In this document: one piece after another, positions 44,214-56,666 of the stretch
Position numbering within the stretch: position 1 is the stretch's first letter
How the letters are laid out: each line of letters opens with the position of its first letter
Assembly (NCBI GenBank): GCA_006176705.1
Contig: QRFJ01005968.1
Location: 62,001-126,000 of the forward strand
Length of the DNA: 64,000 nt
Reading direction: 5' to 3'
Source: Cocos nucifera
Taxonomy: Eukaryota > Streptophyta > Magnoliopsida > Arecales > Arecaceae
Translations under genes and position numbers: made by a program
Notes under the pieces: generated by a model
What the model was told of the DNA's origin: nothing
The model's input: only the letters and a program-made list of their open reading frames with translations
Database searches by the model: none

Positions 44214-46501
44214 ATCTTGATTTCCCAGATCAGGTTCGTTCAGATTTGATTGGATCAAGAGAGATATTTTAAAAATTTTTCTTATGAATCTAGATTAGAT
44301 CTGAGATGTTTCAGATCTAATTTTATAGATATAATAAATAAAATAAAAATAAATTTAATTTAATTTAATTTATACCTTGATGTTGGGTAATCAGATTATC
44401 CTTTGATGATCCTGCTGTTTGCCTAAGATTCTGGATCTAGCCATGCAAGCACCTGGCCTCTACTGGTATCCACTCAGGCTAGATCTAGAGATCTTCTCCT
44501 TCTTTATCACATCTCCAAATATCATATCTGGATCTGATTTGGAGGATCTTCAAAACTTCTTTCGAAGATTTGCAGTCATCTCTGCAGCAATGCTGCCTTC
44601 TTCCTTTCTCGTCACCTTTCTTTTGCCTGGATCACACCAAACTAGAGCCCAAATCTCCTTGGACATGGAGAGGAGAGAGAGGACTAGAAGATGGCATAGA
44701 GGAGGAAGAGGGGTAGCCTTGGGGCATGGGCTAAGAGAGAACTCTATTAAAGTTAGGCGCAGATTGGGTTTATATAGATCCAACTGCGCCATGCAGTGCC
44801 ACATCATCCTCGGCCAATCACGTTGCTTTGTGCAATCAGATCTAAATCTGATTGATGGGATGACATCACCTGATCCAATCAGATGAGAGCCCCCTCAATT
44901 CATCCTTAGATGGTGCCTAAGATTGGTCAAAGTCTATTCCTTAGGCATCACCTAAGTTAGAATCCAAGAAGCAACCTGGAGTCCCATTTGTATGGGACTC
45001 CAGGCATCCCTATCCATGGGCGCACGCCTCCCTAGGCATGCACCCCCTCCTTTCCTAATTTCTAGCAAGGGGACAAGCCCCTATCTAGCTCTCCTATGGG
45101 TGCATGACACATGGGCAGATGTCTAAGTGTCAAAGGTCAACGTTTGACCAAAGTCAAAAGACAAGAATTAGCAGGATGATGAAAAATGGCAGGTGTTGTC
45201 TCAAATTTATCTCATAAATTAAGACAATCCTTTTCTGACCTGGACAAGCTCCTAGTCAGACCAAGTAAAGGTACCTGAGTGAGCACAAACATATTTGGCT
45301 CAGTCGAGACAACTTTTAATGATAGTAAGAAGGAGAACGTTAGGCTCAATCGTGTGCTAGCACGATTTTCTTGAACCTAATTGAATCTTATTCAAATCAA
45401 TTGAACTAGATTAGTCCAATTGATGATATCCAGATCCAAACCCTTATTTGTGTGACCCAGTTAGGATTCAGTTCTGTATGGTAATGGGATATGTCATGAT
45501 CTCTATCATCGACATCATCGAAACTCCTTTCGATGGATCAGAACTCTTCTGATTCAGACAACTAGAATGATCGATCATCTAAATCATTCTAATTGCTCCC
45601 AAAATCCACCAGTGACACCTAGCAGTATATGGTGGCAACCCATCAAAACTAAAAATGAACCTCTTGGTGCAGCTACCTGTGTGATTAAGTTCTTCTATCT
45701 TGAGCCCCGATCAGATTAGGGTTAAGGTGAACTCGTCAAACCCTAATTTCTATCATATGATTTAATCATTCGATTCAAGTCCGATGTGAAAATCTTAATA
45801 GAAACTCTTTCTATTATTTCACTCTGCCATGGCCATGGGCTTATGGACTTGATTCTCATGATCATCATAGGGCTGCTCCTCATCCACCGAGGTAGATAGA
45901 TTCCATCTTGGTGCAATCCAATTCCTACAATGAACATGCTATAGCCAACATACACCTCAGGATTTCGAATGGCTAGGAGACCGAGTCATGGTGTAGTCAA
46001 ACTATAACACCCTCAAGGTGAACTGTCGATGCACCTCAGGTCAAAGAACCAGACACACCACTGCAGCTTCGAGTCAGTCATCGATGAGAAGGTAGACTTC
46101 CTTATGACTACTCGAGGTGGTCACGCTCAGTGCCCTCATTCTCTAACGAGTACCTGTACTCTCGCTCTGGTGTCTCTACACCATAGACTCAAGACTCATC
46201 TACTATAAAGAAGCGATTGTACACCAACCTTTCTGGATCAATCACCATCCTCATGATGATCCTACGGTCAGGAGCATTTTATGAGTTAATAATGAAAATT
46301 CATGTCTTAAATTTTCAACTCTTGAAAATAATGAATTATCATTACCATTAACTCAAAGGATGTATCACAGACACTAAATACACATTTATGTGATAGAAAA
46401 TAATCCTATTTTATTATTTATAGTCAAAATTATAATTTTGCCCTTAGAAGTGTATTACAAGTGTCAGCCAATTCTGGCTTCTAGGGCACACATATCTAAC
46501 A
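44214..46501 (-). repeat. B 3' LTR
   Basis: 2288 bp; plus-strand TGAAGGAAAAATC to CATATCTAACA. A TATATAAA box (minus) is at 44769-44776. This copy is the reference used here for LTR positions of A. Confidence 0.92.
44769..44776 (-). promoter_or_regulatory. TATA box of the P-family LTR (B copy)
   Basis: TATATAAA in element sense, about 1.73 kb into the LTR, matched at 60930-60937 in the B 5' LTR and near 2643 in E. Confidence 0.5.
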
Positions 46502-46512
46502 AACTCCCACTT
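46502..46512 (-). other. B polypurine tract
   Basis: Minus strand AAGTGGGAGTT directly before the 3' LTR TGTTAGATATG, the typical copia plus-strand primer. Confidence 0.85.
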
Positions 46513-46515
46513 GAC

Positions 46516-47016
46516 CTAAAGCCAATTGGCTACAAATCTAAGTCCCATCTTCTCAAGGTGGGCTTCGATCTTCTGCTGGCCCAATGGCTTTGTAAGCGGG
46601 TCCACCGCATTGTCTACGGAGTCGACTCTCTTGACCTCGACGTAACCCTTCTCGAGGTAATCGCGGATGAGGTGGTATCGCCGCTCGATGTGCTTGGATT
46701 TTTGGTGAGACCTTGGCTCCTTAGCAAGGGCTATGGCACCATTGTTGTCGCAGTATAGAGGAATGGCATCTGATGGCATCACTCCGATCTCTGCGGCAAA
46801 CTTCTTGTACCAGAATGCCTCCTTCGCAGCTTCTGATGCAGCGATGTATTCTGCTTCCATGGTGGAATCTGCTATCACAGTTTGCTTGAAACTCTTTCCA
46901 ACTGACAGCACCACCATTGCACACAAACAGACTCCAGATGTCGACTTTCGATCATCTACATCGGACATAAAATCCTGAGTCTGTATATCCCTGGACTTGG
47001 AGTTCTCCATTACCAA
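46516..47016 (-). pseudogene. B RNase H, nearly intact domain
   Basis: A 166-codon open stretch holds the copia RNase H: DDRKSTSGVCLCAMVVLSVG, DSTMEAEYIAASEAAKEAFW with the conserved glutamate, LYCDNNGAIALAKEP with the aspartate, and HIERRYHLIRDYLEKGYVEV. The C-terminal end DPLTKPLGQQKIEAHLEKMG is just before the polypurine tract. The domain itself is well kept, but a frameshift at about 46970-47010 separates it from RT. Confidence 0.88.
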
Positions 47017-48000
47017 AGACCAACAACATATCCTTAGTTCTTCTCAAGTACTTAAGGATACATTTCACAGAAGTCCAGTGTTCTTCACCTGGATTCGACT
47101 GATATCTGCTCGTGACACTCACAGCATGGGCTATATCAGGTCGTGTACATAACATGGCATACATGAGGCTCCCTATTGCTGAAGCATAAGGGATCTTGCT
47201 CATGCATTCTATTTCCTCAGGTGTGCTAGGGCACATCTTCTTGGAAAGATGAATGCCATGTCTGAAGGGTACCAAATCCCCTCTTAGAGTTTTCCATATG
47301 CTAAACCTCTTTAGCACTTCCTCTATGTACATCTTCTGTGAAAGTCTAGCATCCTATTCGGTCTATCTCTATAGACCTTAATTCCTAGAATAAAGGATGC
47401 TTCTCCTAGGTCTTTCATGGAGAATTCTTTAGATAACCACATTTTAACTATGGTCAACATGGGAATATCATTTCCCAATAAGGAGGATGTCATCCACGTA
47501 CAATACGAGGAAGACAACAGCGCTCCCACTGACCTTTTTGAAGACACATGGCTCCTCCTCATTTTTGATGAAACCAAATAATTTGATCACATCATTAAAA
47601 TGAGTATTCCAGCTCTGAGATGCTTGCTTAAGTCCATATATGGACCTTTGCAGCTTGCATACCTTATGATCAGCATCACTGGATGTGAAACCTAGTGGCT
47701 GTTCCATATAGATATCTTCCTCAAGATATCCATTTAAGAATGCCATTTTCACATCCATTTGCCATATTAGGCTGCAACAACAAGCAATGTGTGGATGAAT
47801 TTTAGCATAGCTACTGGCAAAAAGGTATCCTGATAGTCAATGCCTTCATGCTGACTATAATCTTTTGCCACTAATCTAGCTTTGAATGTCTCCACATTTC
47901 CATCTGCACCAATCTTTCTCTTGTAGATCCATTTACATCCAATAGGTACTATACCTTCTGGTGGATCTACCAAGGTTCAGACTTGGTTTGAGTGCATCGA
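46952..48000 (-). pseudogene. B reverse transcriptase, broken
   Basis: Open stretches 47973-47767, 47758-47468, 47577-47323 and 47332-46952 together cover RVT_2: KWIYKRKIGADGNVETFKAR, then a small deletion near 47767 (TTTCATAATCGAAA of A is lost), MDVKMAFLNGYLEEDIYMEQ, YGLKQASQSW and LYVDDILLIG. A frameshift near 47510 follows, then RMLDFHRRCT and a stop at the same missing base as in A, and MYIEEVLKRFS. Confidence 0.87.
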
Positions 48001-49110
48001 GTCAATTTCTGACTTCATTGCCTCTAGCCATTTCTTGGAGTCGATATCTGATATCGCCTCGTTATAGGTTTTGGGATCATCACCATGAACCCATTACCTA
48101 CGAGAAATATTTTCTCTACTTCCTCTGAAATAGTACCTAAGTACCTCTTAGGGGGACGAAAAACTCTTTCCGATCTACGAGGTGGAGGAGGTAGTGATTG
48201 TATTGGCTCAACCTTGATTTGGTTCCAATTTGGTCCTTAGCTCGTTGCTCTTGTGAGACTTTCTCATCAAGCTTGATCTGCTTTCCAATGCCGCTATCTT
48301 GAATAAACTATTTTTCAAGAAAGATGGCATGTCGACTCACAATCACATTATGATCTTCTGGAATGTAGAAATAATATTCTAATGATTCTTTAGGATATCC
48401 TATAAATCGAGCTCTAAAGGACTTGAAGTCAAACTTGTTTACTTATTGTCTTTTGATATAAGCTGAACAATCCCAAATTCTGAGATGACTCAGACTTGAT
48501 TTCTTACCATATCATATCTTATACGGTATGGTAGGAATGATTTTAGAAGAAACCCTATTCAGTAAATATGTTGTAGTTAACGAAGAGTCTACCCAAAGAT
48601 AATCAAGAAGGTCTGTGAAGCTCATCATGGATCAGACCATATCTAATAAGGTCATGTTCCTCCGTTCTAAAACTCCGTTGAGTTAAGATATTCTAGGTGG
48701 AGTCCATTGAGAGACTGCCATTTTTCTTGAGATAGTCCAAGAATTTTCGACTAAGGTATTCACCTCCTCGATCTGATCGAAGAACCTTAATAGATTTTTC
48801 AGTTTATTTTTCTACTTCATGTCTGAATTTCTTGAACTTTTCAAAAATTTCAGACTTGTGTCTCATAAGATACACATATCCATACCTAGATAGATCATCG
48901 ATAAAGGTTATGAAGTAGACAAAATTGCCTCTAGCCGGCACATCAAATGGGCCACACACATCAGTATGTACTAGGGCAAGAAGATCCGTGGCCCTTTCCC
49001 CATGTCCTACAAAAGGGAGTTTAGTCATTTTGCCATGAAGACAAGATTCACAAATTGGATATGACTCGAAAGTCAATGGACTCAATAGCCTGATTTTTTC
49101 TAATTTGTTA
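48001..49110 (-). pseudogene. B integrase and linker, broken, with TAG
   Basis: FESYPICESCLHGKMTKLPF, LVHTDVCGPFDVPARGNFVY and YVYLMRHKSEIFEKFKKFRH are open at 49085-48804. The C-terminal half (48780-48320) is interrupted by stops. TAG at 48308-48310 lies between FLEK and FIQDSGIG, as in A and F. Confidence 0.83.
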
Positions 49111-50310
49111 ACCCTATCTTCTACTATATGACCTAGTCTTAGGTGCCATAGATACCTATCGTTTGGACTATCCCTAGGTCATTTCATGGCATTCACATTT
49201 TGCTCGATATTAAAAATAGATACATCAATATGTAACTGAGTAAAGATCGTTAATAAAAAAACCACTTGCAATTTTATTTCTTTCATAAAGAATGTTACAA
49301 TGGTCCTTAAGAAAACTAATTACATAGCCTTCTAGTGCTAGGCATGAAACAAAAATCAAATTTCTGCTTGCTGTAGGCACATAATAACAGTCTTTTAATA
49401 CTAAGTCTAAACCATATGGTAATCGAAGAGGATATGTTTCCACCACCACGATAGCAACTCTTGCTCCATTTCTGATGCATAGGATCATTTCACCATCCCT
49501 CAGCCTTCTGCTATCCTCAAGATCCTACATGGAAGTGCACAAATGAGCACTAGAACCAAAGTCAAGCATCCAACTGAATGCAGAAGAAACCATAAGGTTA
49601 GACTCAATACCGAGCATATCTCCAGAAAGACCTACCTCCTTCTTATTCTTTAGGGTGGCCAGGTAAGTAGGGTAGTTCCACTTTCAGTGGCCATCATTAT
49701 TGCAATGAAAATACTTTTCTTTGTCAGCGGCCTTCTTCTTCAGCTCTGCCTTTTTCTTCTTTCCTCCTTTCCACCTTCTGCATTTTCACAGACTTCTTCT
49801 TCTTTTCAAAAGATTTTCTCTTGGAAGAAGTCCATTCCATAGCAAGCACTAAGCCTTTAGAACCTTTCATGAAAAGCTCAGCAGTAACCAGCATATTCAT
49901 AAGTTCGGCCAAGGAATTTTGAAGTTTATGCATATAGTAGTTCATGATGAACTACCCATATGCATCAGTCAAGAATTGCAGAATTATATCATTCTACAGA
50001 TCCAGGTCCAACATTACTCTGAGCTTCTCAAGCTCTTCCAAGTCTTTGATCATCATCAGATAATGATCTTGGACTGACTGTCCATCACACATTTTAGCCC
50101 TGAAAAGTTGTTTAGTGACTTGATACTTGGCTGTGCGACTCAGTTCACCAAACATCTCTTATAAGTGAGCCAATATTTGGTGGACAGTCCTGATATCTTC
50201 ATGTTGGTGCTGAAGTTCATCAGACATCGAGCCCAACATATAATATCTGGACTTGTTATCTTTGTCCATCCACTTATCAAGAGATGCTCTCTGTTCAGCG
50301 GATGGATGAG
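49111..50310 (-). pseudogene. B gag C-terminal part and protease, broken
   Basis: Pre-integrase remnant near 49130; leucine-rich block with LPYGLDLVLKDCYYVPTASR open at 49488-49225; protease near 49560 (DFGSSAHLC-like, with D-F-G); zinc knuckle near 49690 decayed; basic stretch with SSKRKSFEKKKKSVKMQKVE near 49820; Gag body to 50310, where C is inserted in the codons after the RASL-type motif. Several stops and frame changes. Confidence 0.8.
50306..50310. repeat. Left target-site duplication of C (ATGAG)
   Basis: ATGAG before C; ACGAG at 58338-58342 after C. Element A keeps the empty site as GGATGGACGAGCTGG (near 25845), so ACGAG is ancestral and this copy has one C-to-T change. Confidence 0.85.
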
Positions 50311-52778
50311 TGATAGGATTGGTGTATAGGATGGAAGCATGGATTTCAAAGCAAAATTATGAAATCATACAAATCAAACCTAAAACCTAGGACCACCTTA
50401 TTAGTAATTAAATTATATAACATGCATTTATAATATAAAAGAAAGTATTAGAACATACCTCTTATCGCTAAATCCTAAATTCTTTCTTATTGCCGACAGC
50501 AATCCGTCAGGGGTTCCACCAAGTGCCCACATGTTCACCCTCCAACATTGATCCACACGGAGACTTGATCAAGGCACCAGCATCTCTGATTTATATAATT
50601 AAAATTTTAATAATAACTTTAATTAAAAGCAAGACCTTTCTTAGCCTTTATGTCACCTTCCTTACCTCTCCTTAACTTTCTTTCTTTTTCCTTGTCTTCT
50701 AAATTTTTCTTCCTAATCTCTTTGTCTTAAGATGACTTCTAATCCTTATGAGGACAAGATCTGGATAGAGAAGGGAAGAAAAAAATTGGACAATAGAAAA
50801 TACTTGTAAGAAAGAAAGATAATTTTCACTCATCTCGGACTCTTGGTGCGCACCCTTATTTATAATGTACATAAGGGTGCCAACACATTTTCTTGCACCC
50901 TTTCAAAAAATTATCTCATATCCCTTCAGCCAATCTCATGCCTCATCAGATAATAACATCATGTAGACTTAGTCCAAGAGGTACCTTAAAGCAGAAGGAC
51001 TCTCAGACTAATTCTACATAAGTTATTTATGAAGAGTCGCGGGCTTTCAGTCTTAGTGCCATCATTTTCATCCATTAGATTAGATAAAAAGGCCATCCAA
51101 TGGATTTAAAATGGAATGCCCATTCAGCAAGAAGGCATGGAGATAAACTTTGAATAGTCAAAGTCCCAAGGGACTTTGACTTGGTCCAAGAGGTGTCAAG
51201 GATAATAGGGTGGCAAGGAGTCTTGGGCGGCAAGTATTCCTAGGCGACAAAGAGTCCCTTCTCAAAATAATAATGGAGTATTTCATCTGCAAAAGGACTC
51301 TTCTATGCCCCATATGTGATGTCCATGCCTATTTAAAAAATTCACATGACATAACAAATGAAAAAAATCAAAGAAGTTAGGCGCCAACTAAATCCCATGC
51401 ACCAAAAATACTTAGCACATGAAAGACTTCCCACGTGCAAGAGAGAGACTCTCTGGTAGATGGGATTCTGGTATGTGGTACCCTAACTGAAGCCCAATCA
51501 GTCTAGGTTAATCCAATTCAAGACCAAATCATATTTGGCTCAAATCGGACCTTAATTAGCCCAAATCAGAAGTAGATTCGAATCCACTTCGAATCTAGGT
51601 GCTAGGGTTTGCTACATGTGCTAGCATGTTCATCTTGCAAACATGGTCTAATCCAATTAGATCCTTAATCAATTTTCTTTGTGTGTCACCCATTGGGTGC
51701 CACATCTAGCTAGCAGTGGGTCTGGGTGTGATTTGATCTAATCAGGTTAGAACTCAACTAAACCAATTTAGGTCAAAACTAGCCAACCCAATTTGACTTA
51801 ATTTAGAACACTTTCTAATTTAATAATCAAATTAAAATTTTAATTTGATCTAACCCACAAGACATGATTGACGTCTAGCAACGTATCGTGACTTCCTAGA
51901 AGATGTAAAATTTTAATGAAAATACTAAAAATATCCTTCAGTAAAAATTACCATGCAACTAGATCCTTCGATCTTCCTGCATCCTGAATATGACTCTGGG
52001 TATGAAAATATGTCAATCCCAATATCATATTCATTTCTTTTTCAATCTTATGATAATGATTTATTTAATGATACATTAGAAACCATTTTTAATTTTCATC
52101 ATGCTTTGATCAAAGTCTTCTTGAATCATCATTTGTTTGAAGCAGGTAGGATGCTATTTCCTCTTACTAGGAGTGATCGATTCCATGTTAACCTACTCAC
52201 AACCTTCATATATAATCTACCATATCCAGATCATCCCATACATAACTAAGTCATGAATGAGTATGAACCAAAATATGGATTCATATATATAAGATTCTAT
52301 GGTAGTTTCAGGTCAAAGGATTATATGCACAATTCTACTATGAGAACCATCTATTGATATGTAGATAAGACTCCATTAGATATTCTCAACTTAGATCAAT
52401 TCAGTGAACTCATTCTCTAATGAGCACCCACATCTTTATAGTATCATACACAAGTGATTATGAGATCAATCACCCTCTCAACTGAGCATACAAAAGATGT
52501 GCTAGTCTTATCGAAAACATTGATCCCCAACTCAATGTTCCATCGATAAAAAATGTTTAAATTAGGATTTTAAGGTTTTAGATCTCACTGGTATGATCTC
52601 ATCATTATCCTAAAATCATAATCTTAATTTATGGGATTCATAATAATCTTAAATAAATAATAAGACACTGCATATGATGAAATAATGCCTTTATTTATTT
52701 TAAAATATCATTACATGAGTTTGGAAGATAAAGAACAGCCTAAAAAATTGATTGACTTGAGGGCATATTTCTTTCAAT
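50311..52778 (-). repeat. C 3' LTR (about 2.47 kb)
   Basis: Plus-strand start TGATAGGATTGG at 50311. The end at about 52778 is set by the element-sense start (TTGAAAGAAATATGCCCTCAA, similar to Angela LTR starts) next to a purine-rich tract. The first bases of the LTR (TG) have decayed, so this edge may be off by two. TATAAATA is on the minus strand near 50858-50865, inside an inverted repeat. No coding sequence is credible. Confidence 0.78.
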
Positions 52779-52792
52779 CTCCTACTTGCACT
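52779..52792 (-). other. C polypurine tract
   Basis: Minus strand TGCAAGTAGGAGA next to the LTR; similar in place to AAGTGGGAG of the P family. Confidence 0.65.
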
Positions 52793-53546
52793 AAAGTCAA
52801 TCGCCCTTAAATTTTAATCCTATACAATCAAGGTGACGATCAAACAATTATAGTGGTAAAGCCTTAGTGAATGGGTCTGTTATGTTGTTCTTTGTATCAA
52901 CTCGTTCTATGACTACATCTTGTTTTTCAATAATTTCACGAACGAGATGGAAGCGTCTCAGAATGTGTTTGGATTTATGATGAGACCTTGGTTCCTTTGC
53001 TTGAGCAACAGCTCCAGTATTATCACAATAAAGTCATACTAGATTCTTAATTTTAGGAATAACATCCAATTCAGTAATGAACTTCTTCATCCAGACAGCT
53101 TTCTTGGTAGCTTCACTTATAGCTATGTATTCTGCTTCAGTGGTTGAGTCAGCTATAGTTGGCTGCTTAGTACCCTTCCAACTCACCGCTCTACCATTCA
53201 GAGTAAAGATATACCCTAAAATGGATTTGCTATCATCTAGGTCTGATTGAAAACTAGAGTCAGAATATGCTTCTAGTTTAAGATCAGAACCACCATATAC
53301 TAGAAAAATATCTTGAGTCTTTCTCAAGTACTTAAGAATATTTTTCACAGCTTTCCAATGATCCTCTCCTGGATTAGCTTGAAATCTACTTGCAATACCT
53401 AAAGCATAAGCAACATCAGGCCTTGTACATAACATGGCATACATTATTGATCCAACAGCCGAAGCATAAGTATTAGAACTCATTCTATTTCTTTCTTTAG
53501 GTGTCTCTGGAGACATCTTTTTAGAGAGATGTATGCTTTGACTCAT
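52793..53546 (-). pseudogene. C RNase H and RT connection, broken
   Basis: The open stretch 53546-53034 reads HLSKKMSPETPKERNRMSSN, MYAMLCTRPDVAYALGIASR, then the RNase H start with DSSFQSDLDDSKSILGYIFT, RAVSWKGTKQPTIADSTTEA and EYIAISEATKKAVWMKKFIT. A stop follows at 53034; the last part (to about 52830) continues in another frame with TGAVAQAKEPRSHHK-like codons and KHILRRFHLVREI-like codons. Confidence 0.83.
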
Positions 53547-54330
53547 GGATAAGTAACCTCTTTTAAGTCAATGTACCTAGATTGGGATAAGCCTAGCATC
53601 CCCTTAGATCTACCTCTATAGATCTTTATTCCTAGTATATAGGATGCTTCTTCCAAATCTTTCATGAAAAACTTATTTGATAGCCATAATTTGACTGATT
53701 GCAACATTGGGATATCATTCCCAATGAGGAGTATGTCATCTACATATAGAACCAAGAAGACTATGGTTCTCCCACTAGTTTTCTTATACACACATGGTTC
53801 ATCCGTATTCTTGACAAAACCAAACTCTTTTACTGTTACATCAAAATGAATGTTCCAACTCCGCTTGCTTTAATCCATAAATGGATCTCTTAAGCTTGCA
53901 TACCTGATTTGGTCTCTCATTTGACTCAAATCCCTCTAGCTGTGACATATAGACCTCCTCCTTAAGAAAACCATTAAGGAAGGTAGTCTTCACATCCATT
54001 TGCCATATTTCATAGTCATGGTATGCTGCTATGGCAAGCATAATCCGAATAGATTTGAGCACGGCAACAGGTGAAAATATTTCATCATAATCAATCCCCT
54101 ATTTTTGCCTAAAACCTTTAGCCACCAATCTGGCCTTATAGGTTTCAATTTGACCATCTGCTCCAATCTTTTTCTTAAAAATTCATTTGCATTCAATACG
54201 ATTTATATCCTCTGGTGCATCCACCAAAGTCCATACTTTGTTGATGCGCATGGATTCCATTTCGGATTGCATGACAGCCAGCCATTTGTAAGAGTCCTTA
54301 CTTTTGACTGCTTCCGTATAGGTTAGAGGT
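53543..54330 (-). pseudogene. C reverse transcriptase, broken
   Basis: Open stretches 54062-53841 (MLKSIRIMLAIAAYHDYEIW, MDVKTTFLNGFLKEEVYMSQ) and 53791-53543 (LYVDDILLIGNDIPMLQSVK, ASYILGIKIYRGRSKGMLGL). A frameshift near 53860 lies after YGLKQAE, and DFNVTVKEFGFV-type sequence near 53830 links them. The upstream end (about 54270-54130) has frame changes. Confidence 0.85.
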
Positions 54331-55720
54331 TCGTCATTCTTAATGACTTAGGCTTCATTATTCTCAATAATGAACCCATATCTTACAGGTGTATGTCGTA
54401 CTCTTTCAGACCTATGGATAGGAGTTATGAGTTCTGGTTCTTTTATGTGATTACTTGGTTGAGAAATTTTTATTTGTTTTTCTTGAACTTCACTAAGTTC
54501 AATATTTCTGCCACTGCCCTTTTCTAGGATAAATTCTTTTTTCATAAAAGTGGCATGCCTACTTACAAATATCTTTTGTTCAGTAGGGTGATAGAATAAA
54601 TATCCTATACTATTTCTAGGATATCCTATAAATAGACATCTGTCTGATCTAGCATCAAGCTTATGTCCAAAATTTATTTTGACATATGTTGGACAACTCC
54701 ATATCTTAAGATACTTAAGATTAGGTTTCTTACTTCTCCATATCTCATATAGAGTACTAGATACAGATTTAGAAGTACTCTATTCAAGATATAAATTACG
54801 GTCTCCAGGGCATGGCCCAAAAAGAAAATAGGTAATTCAGTGAAACACATCATAGACCGTACCATATCTAATAAGGTATAATTTTTTCTTTTGGCTACAC
54901 CGTTTAATTATGGTGTATAAGGAGATGTCAATTCAGAGAGAATCCCTTTAACTTTAAGATAGTCTAAAAACTCACTAGATAAGTATTTTCCTCCTCAATC
55001 AGATCAAAATATTTTTATACATTGTCCAGTTTATTTTTTGACCATACTTTGATACTCTTTAAATTTATCAAAGGCTTCTTATTTGTGTTTCATAAGATAC
55101 ACATATCCAAACCTAGATAAATCATCAGTGAATGTTATAAAATAAGAGTATCCTCCTCTGGCTTGAGTTGTCATAGGACCACATACATCCGTATGTACAA
55201 GTCCTAATAACTCTTTTGTCCTTTCTCCATGTCCACTAAATGGAGTCTTAGTCATTTTACCCATGAGACATGATTCACAAGTTCCTAATGATTCATAATC
55301 AAAAAGATCAAAGAACTTTTCTTTGTATAACTTGTTAATCCTAGCCTCACTAATATGACCTAATCGACAATGCCAAAGTAAAGTATTATTTATGTCATCT
55401 CTCTTACATTTTCTATTTTCATCAATATGAAATATATTGTCATCCAAACATAGAGTCAACAAACCATTGCTAAATATGCCAAAACAAATATTTTCATTAG
55501 AATATTTGATCGAGCAACCTTCGCTCGTTACATTAAGACTATAACCTTGTTTTAATAACAAAGGTATAGATATAATATTTCTAATGATCTTAGGCATATA
55601 ATAATAATTTGTATGCTCTAAGATCTTTTCATAAGGTAACTTCAATATATTTATCCCTACAGCTTCTGCTTGGATAGACTCTCCTCCAGCGCCATAGAGC
55701 TTGAAGTCATCTTTCTTCAA
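54331..55720 (-). pseudogene. C integrase, broken
   Basis: The open stretch 55720-55079 holds the end of the protease/linker (DDFKLYGAGGESIQAEAVGI), pre-integrase LWHCRLGHISEARINKLYKE, CESCLMGKMTKTPF and core LVHTDVCGPMTTQARGGYSY, FITFTDDLSRFGYVYLMKHK. A stop at 55079 interrupts it. Later pieces at 54865-54674 (MVRSMMCFTELPIFFLGHAL) and 54545-54348 (KKEFILEKGSGRNIELSEVQ) show the C-terminal end. Unlike P copies, the FLEK-equivalent codon is GAA, not TAG. Confidence 0.84.
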
Positions 55721-56666
55721 ACTCTTAATTTTCTACAGCTCTGCATAGATTTGCAGATATGAAAACCACAGTTGGTATCTAATACCCAAGAATTTAAAAT
55801 GAAAGAATTTAATAATAATATAGTATATATATATCATACATATCTTTTGGTGCATTATTTGCACCAGACTTTATGGTTGCAAGGTAAGCCTTGCAATTTC
55901 TCTTCCAATGACCTATTTTGCCGCGGTGAAAATAGGTCATCTGTCTGGAGACGTTCTTCCCCTTTATCTTCTTATTTATACCACCTTTAGGATTCAACCT
56001 TTTCTTTAATCCCTTTTTGCCTGCCTTCTTCTTGCAGATCCCATCTACAAGAAGAAGATGAGCCTTTTCCTTTTTGATATGGCTTTCTACTGTCTTGAGC
56101 ATATTTAATGGCTCAGATTAAGGAAGAATTCAGTTTGTTCATATGATAGTTTATGAAAAACTGAGAAAATGATTCAGGAAGTGATTGTAGGATCAAATCC
56201 TGACTTAACTCTCCATCCATAACAAAACCTAATTTACTTAATCGAGTGATTAGGTCAATTACCATCAAAACATGATTTTATACGGATGTTCCTTCTATCA
56301 TTCTTGCATTGAATAATTGCTTAGATATTTCATATCTAGCAGTTCTACTATGCTCTCCATAAAATTCTTTTAAATTGAGCAATATGGACTGAGTGTCCAT
56401 GCCATCATGCTGCCTCTATAATTATTACTCATAGAGGCAAGTATGATGCATTTGAAAATAAGGGTATCATTTTGCCACATCTTGTATGTGGACTTATCTT
56501 CATCTGTGGCATCTTTTTCTAATGGTTTAGGATCAGGGGCATCAAGAATATAAGAGAGTTTTTCTTGACTGCGTACTATTTTTAGGTTTCTTAGCCAGTC
56601 CACATAATTTTGATCAATCAATTTATTTGAATCCAAAATTGAACGCAATGAATGTGAAGAAGACAT
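55721..56666 (-). pseudogene. C gag and protease, broken
   Basis: ATG at 56666 (MSSSHSLRSILDSNKLIDQN) starts Gag; DQNYVDWLRNLKIVRSQEKL is conserved, and frame is lost near 56390. A lysine-rich part and zinc knuckle remnant (YFHRGKIGHWKRNC, first cysteines replaced) are near 55920. The protease reads WVLDTNCGFHIC near 55790, so the active-site D-T-G is D-T-N. The protein could not be processed normally. Confidence 0.82.

Noticed and set aside
44419..44886. 155-codon plus-strand ORF in the B 3' LTR (also 60580-60927 and 2413-2640)
   Set aside because: It lies antisense within the LTR, over the TATA region, with no recognisable domain. Its length varies strongly among copies, so it is most likely chance in low-decay LTR sequence.
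50311..50885. Complete 575-bp LTR for element C
   Set aside because: Attractive because it matches the 5' LTR length and duplication, but no polypurine tract follows at 50886, while one with an Angela-like LTR start lies at 52778-52792. Kept as the alternative in the C truncation finding.
51953..52249. 98-codon plus-strand ORF
   Set aside because: Within the C 3' LTR, no domain and antisense to the element.
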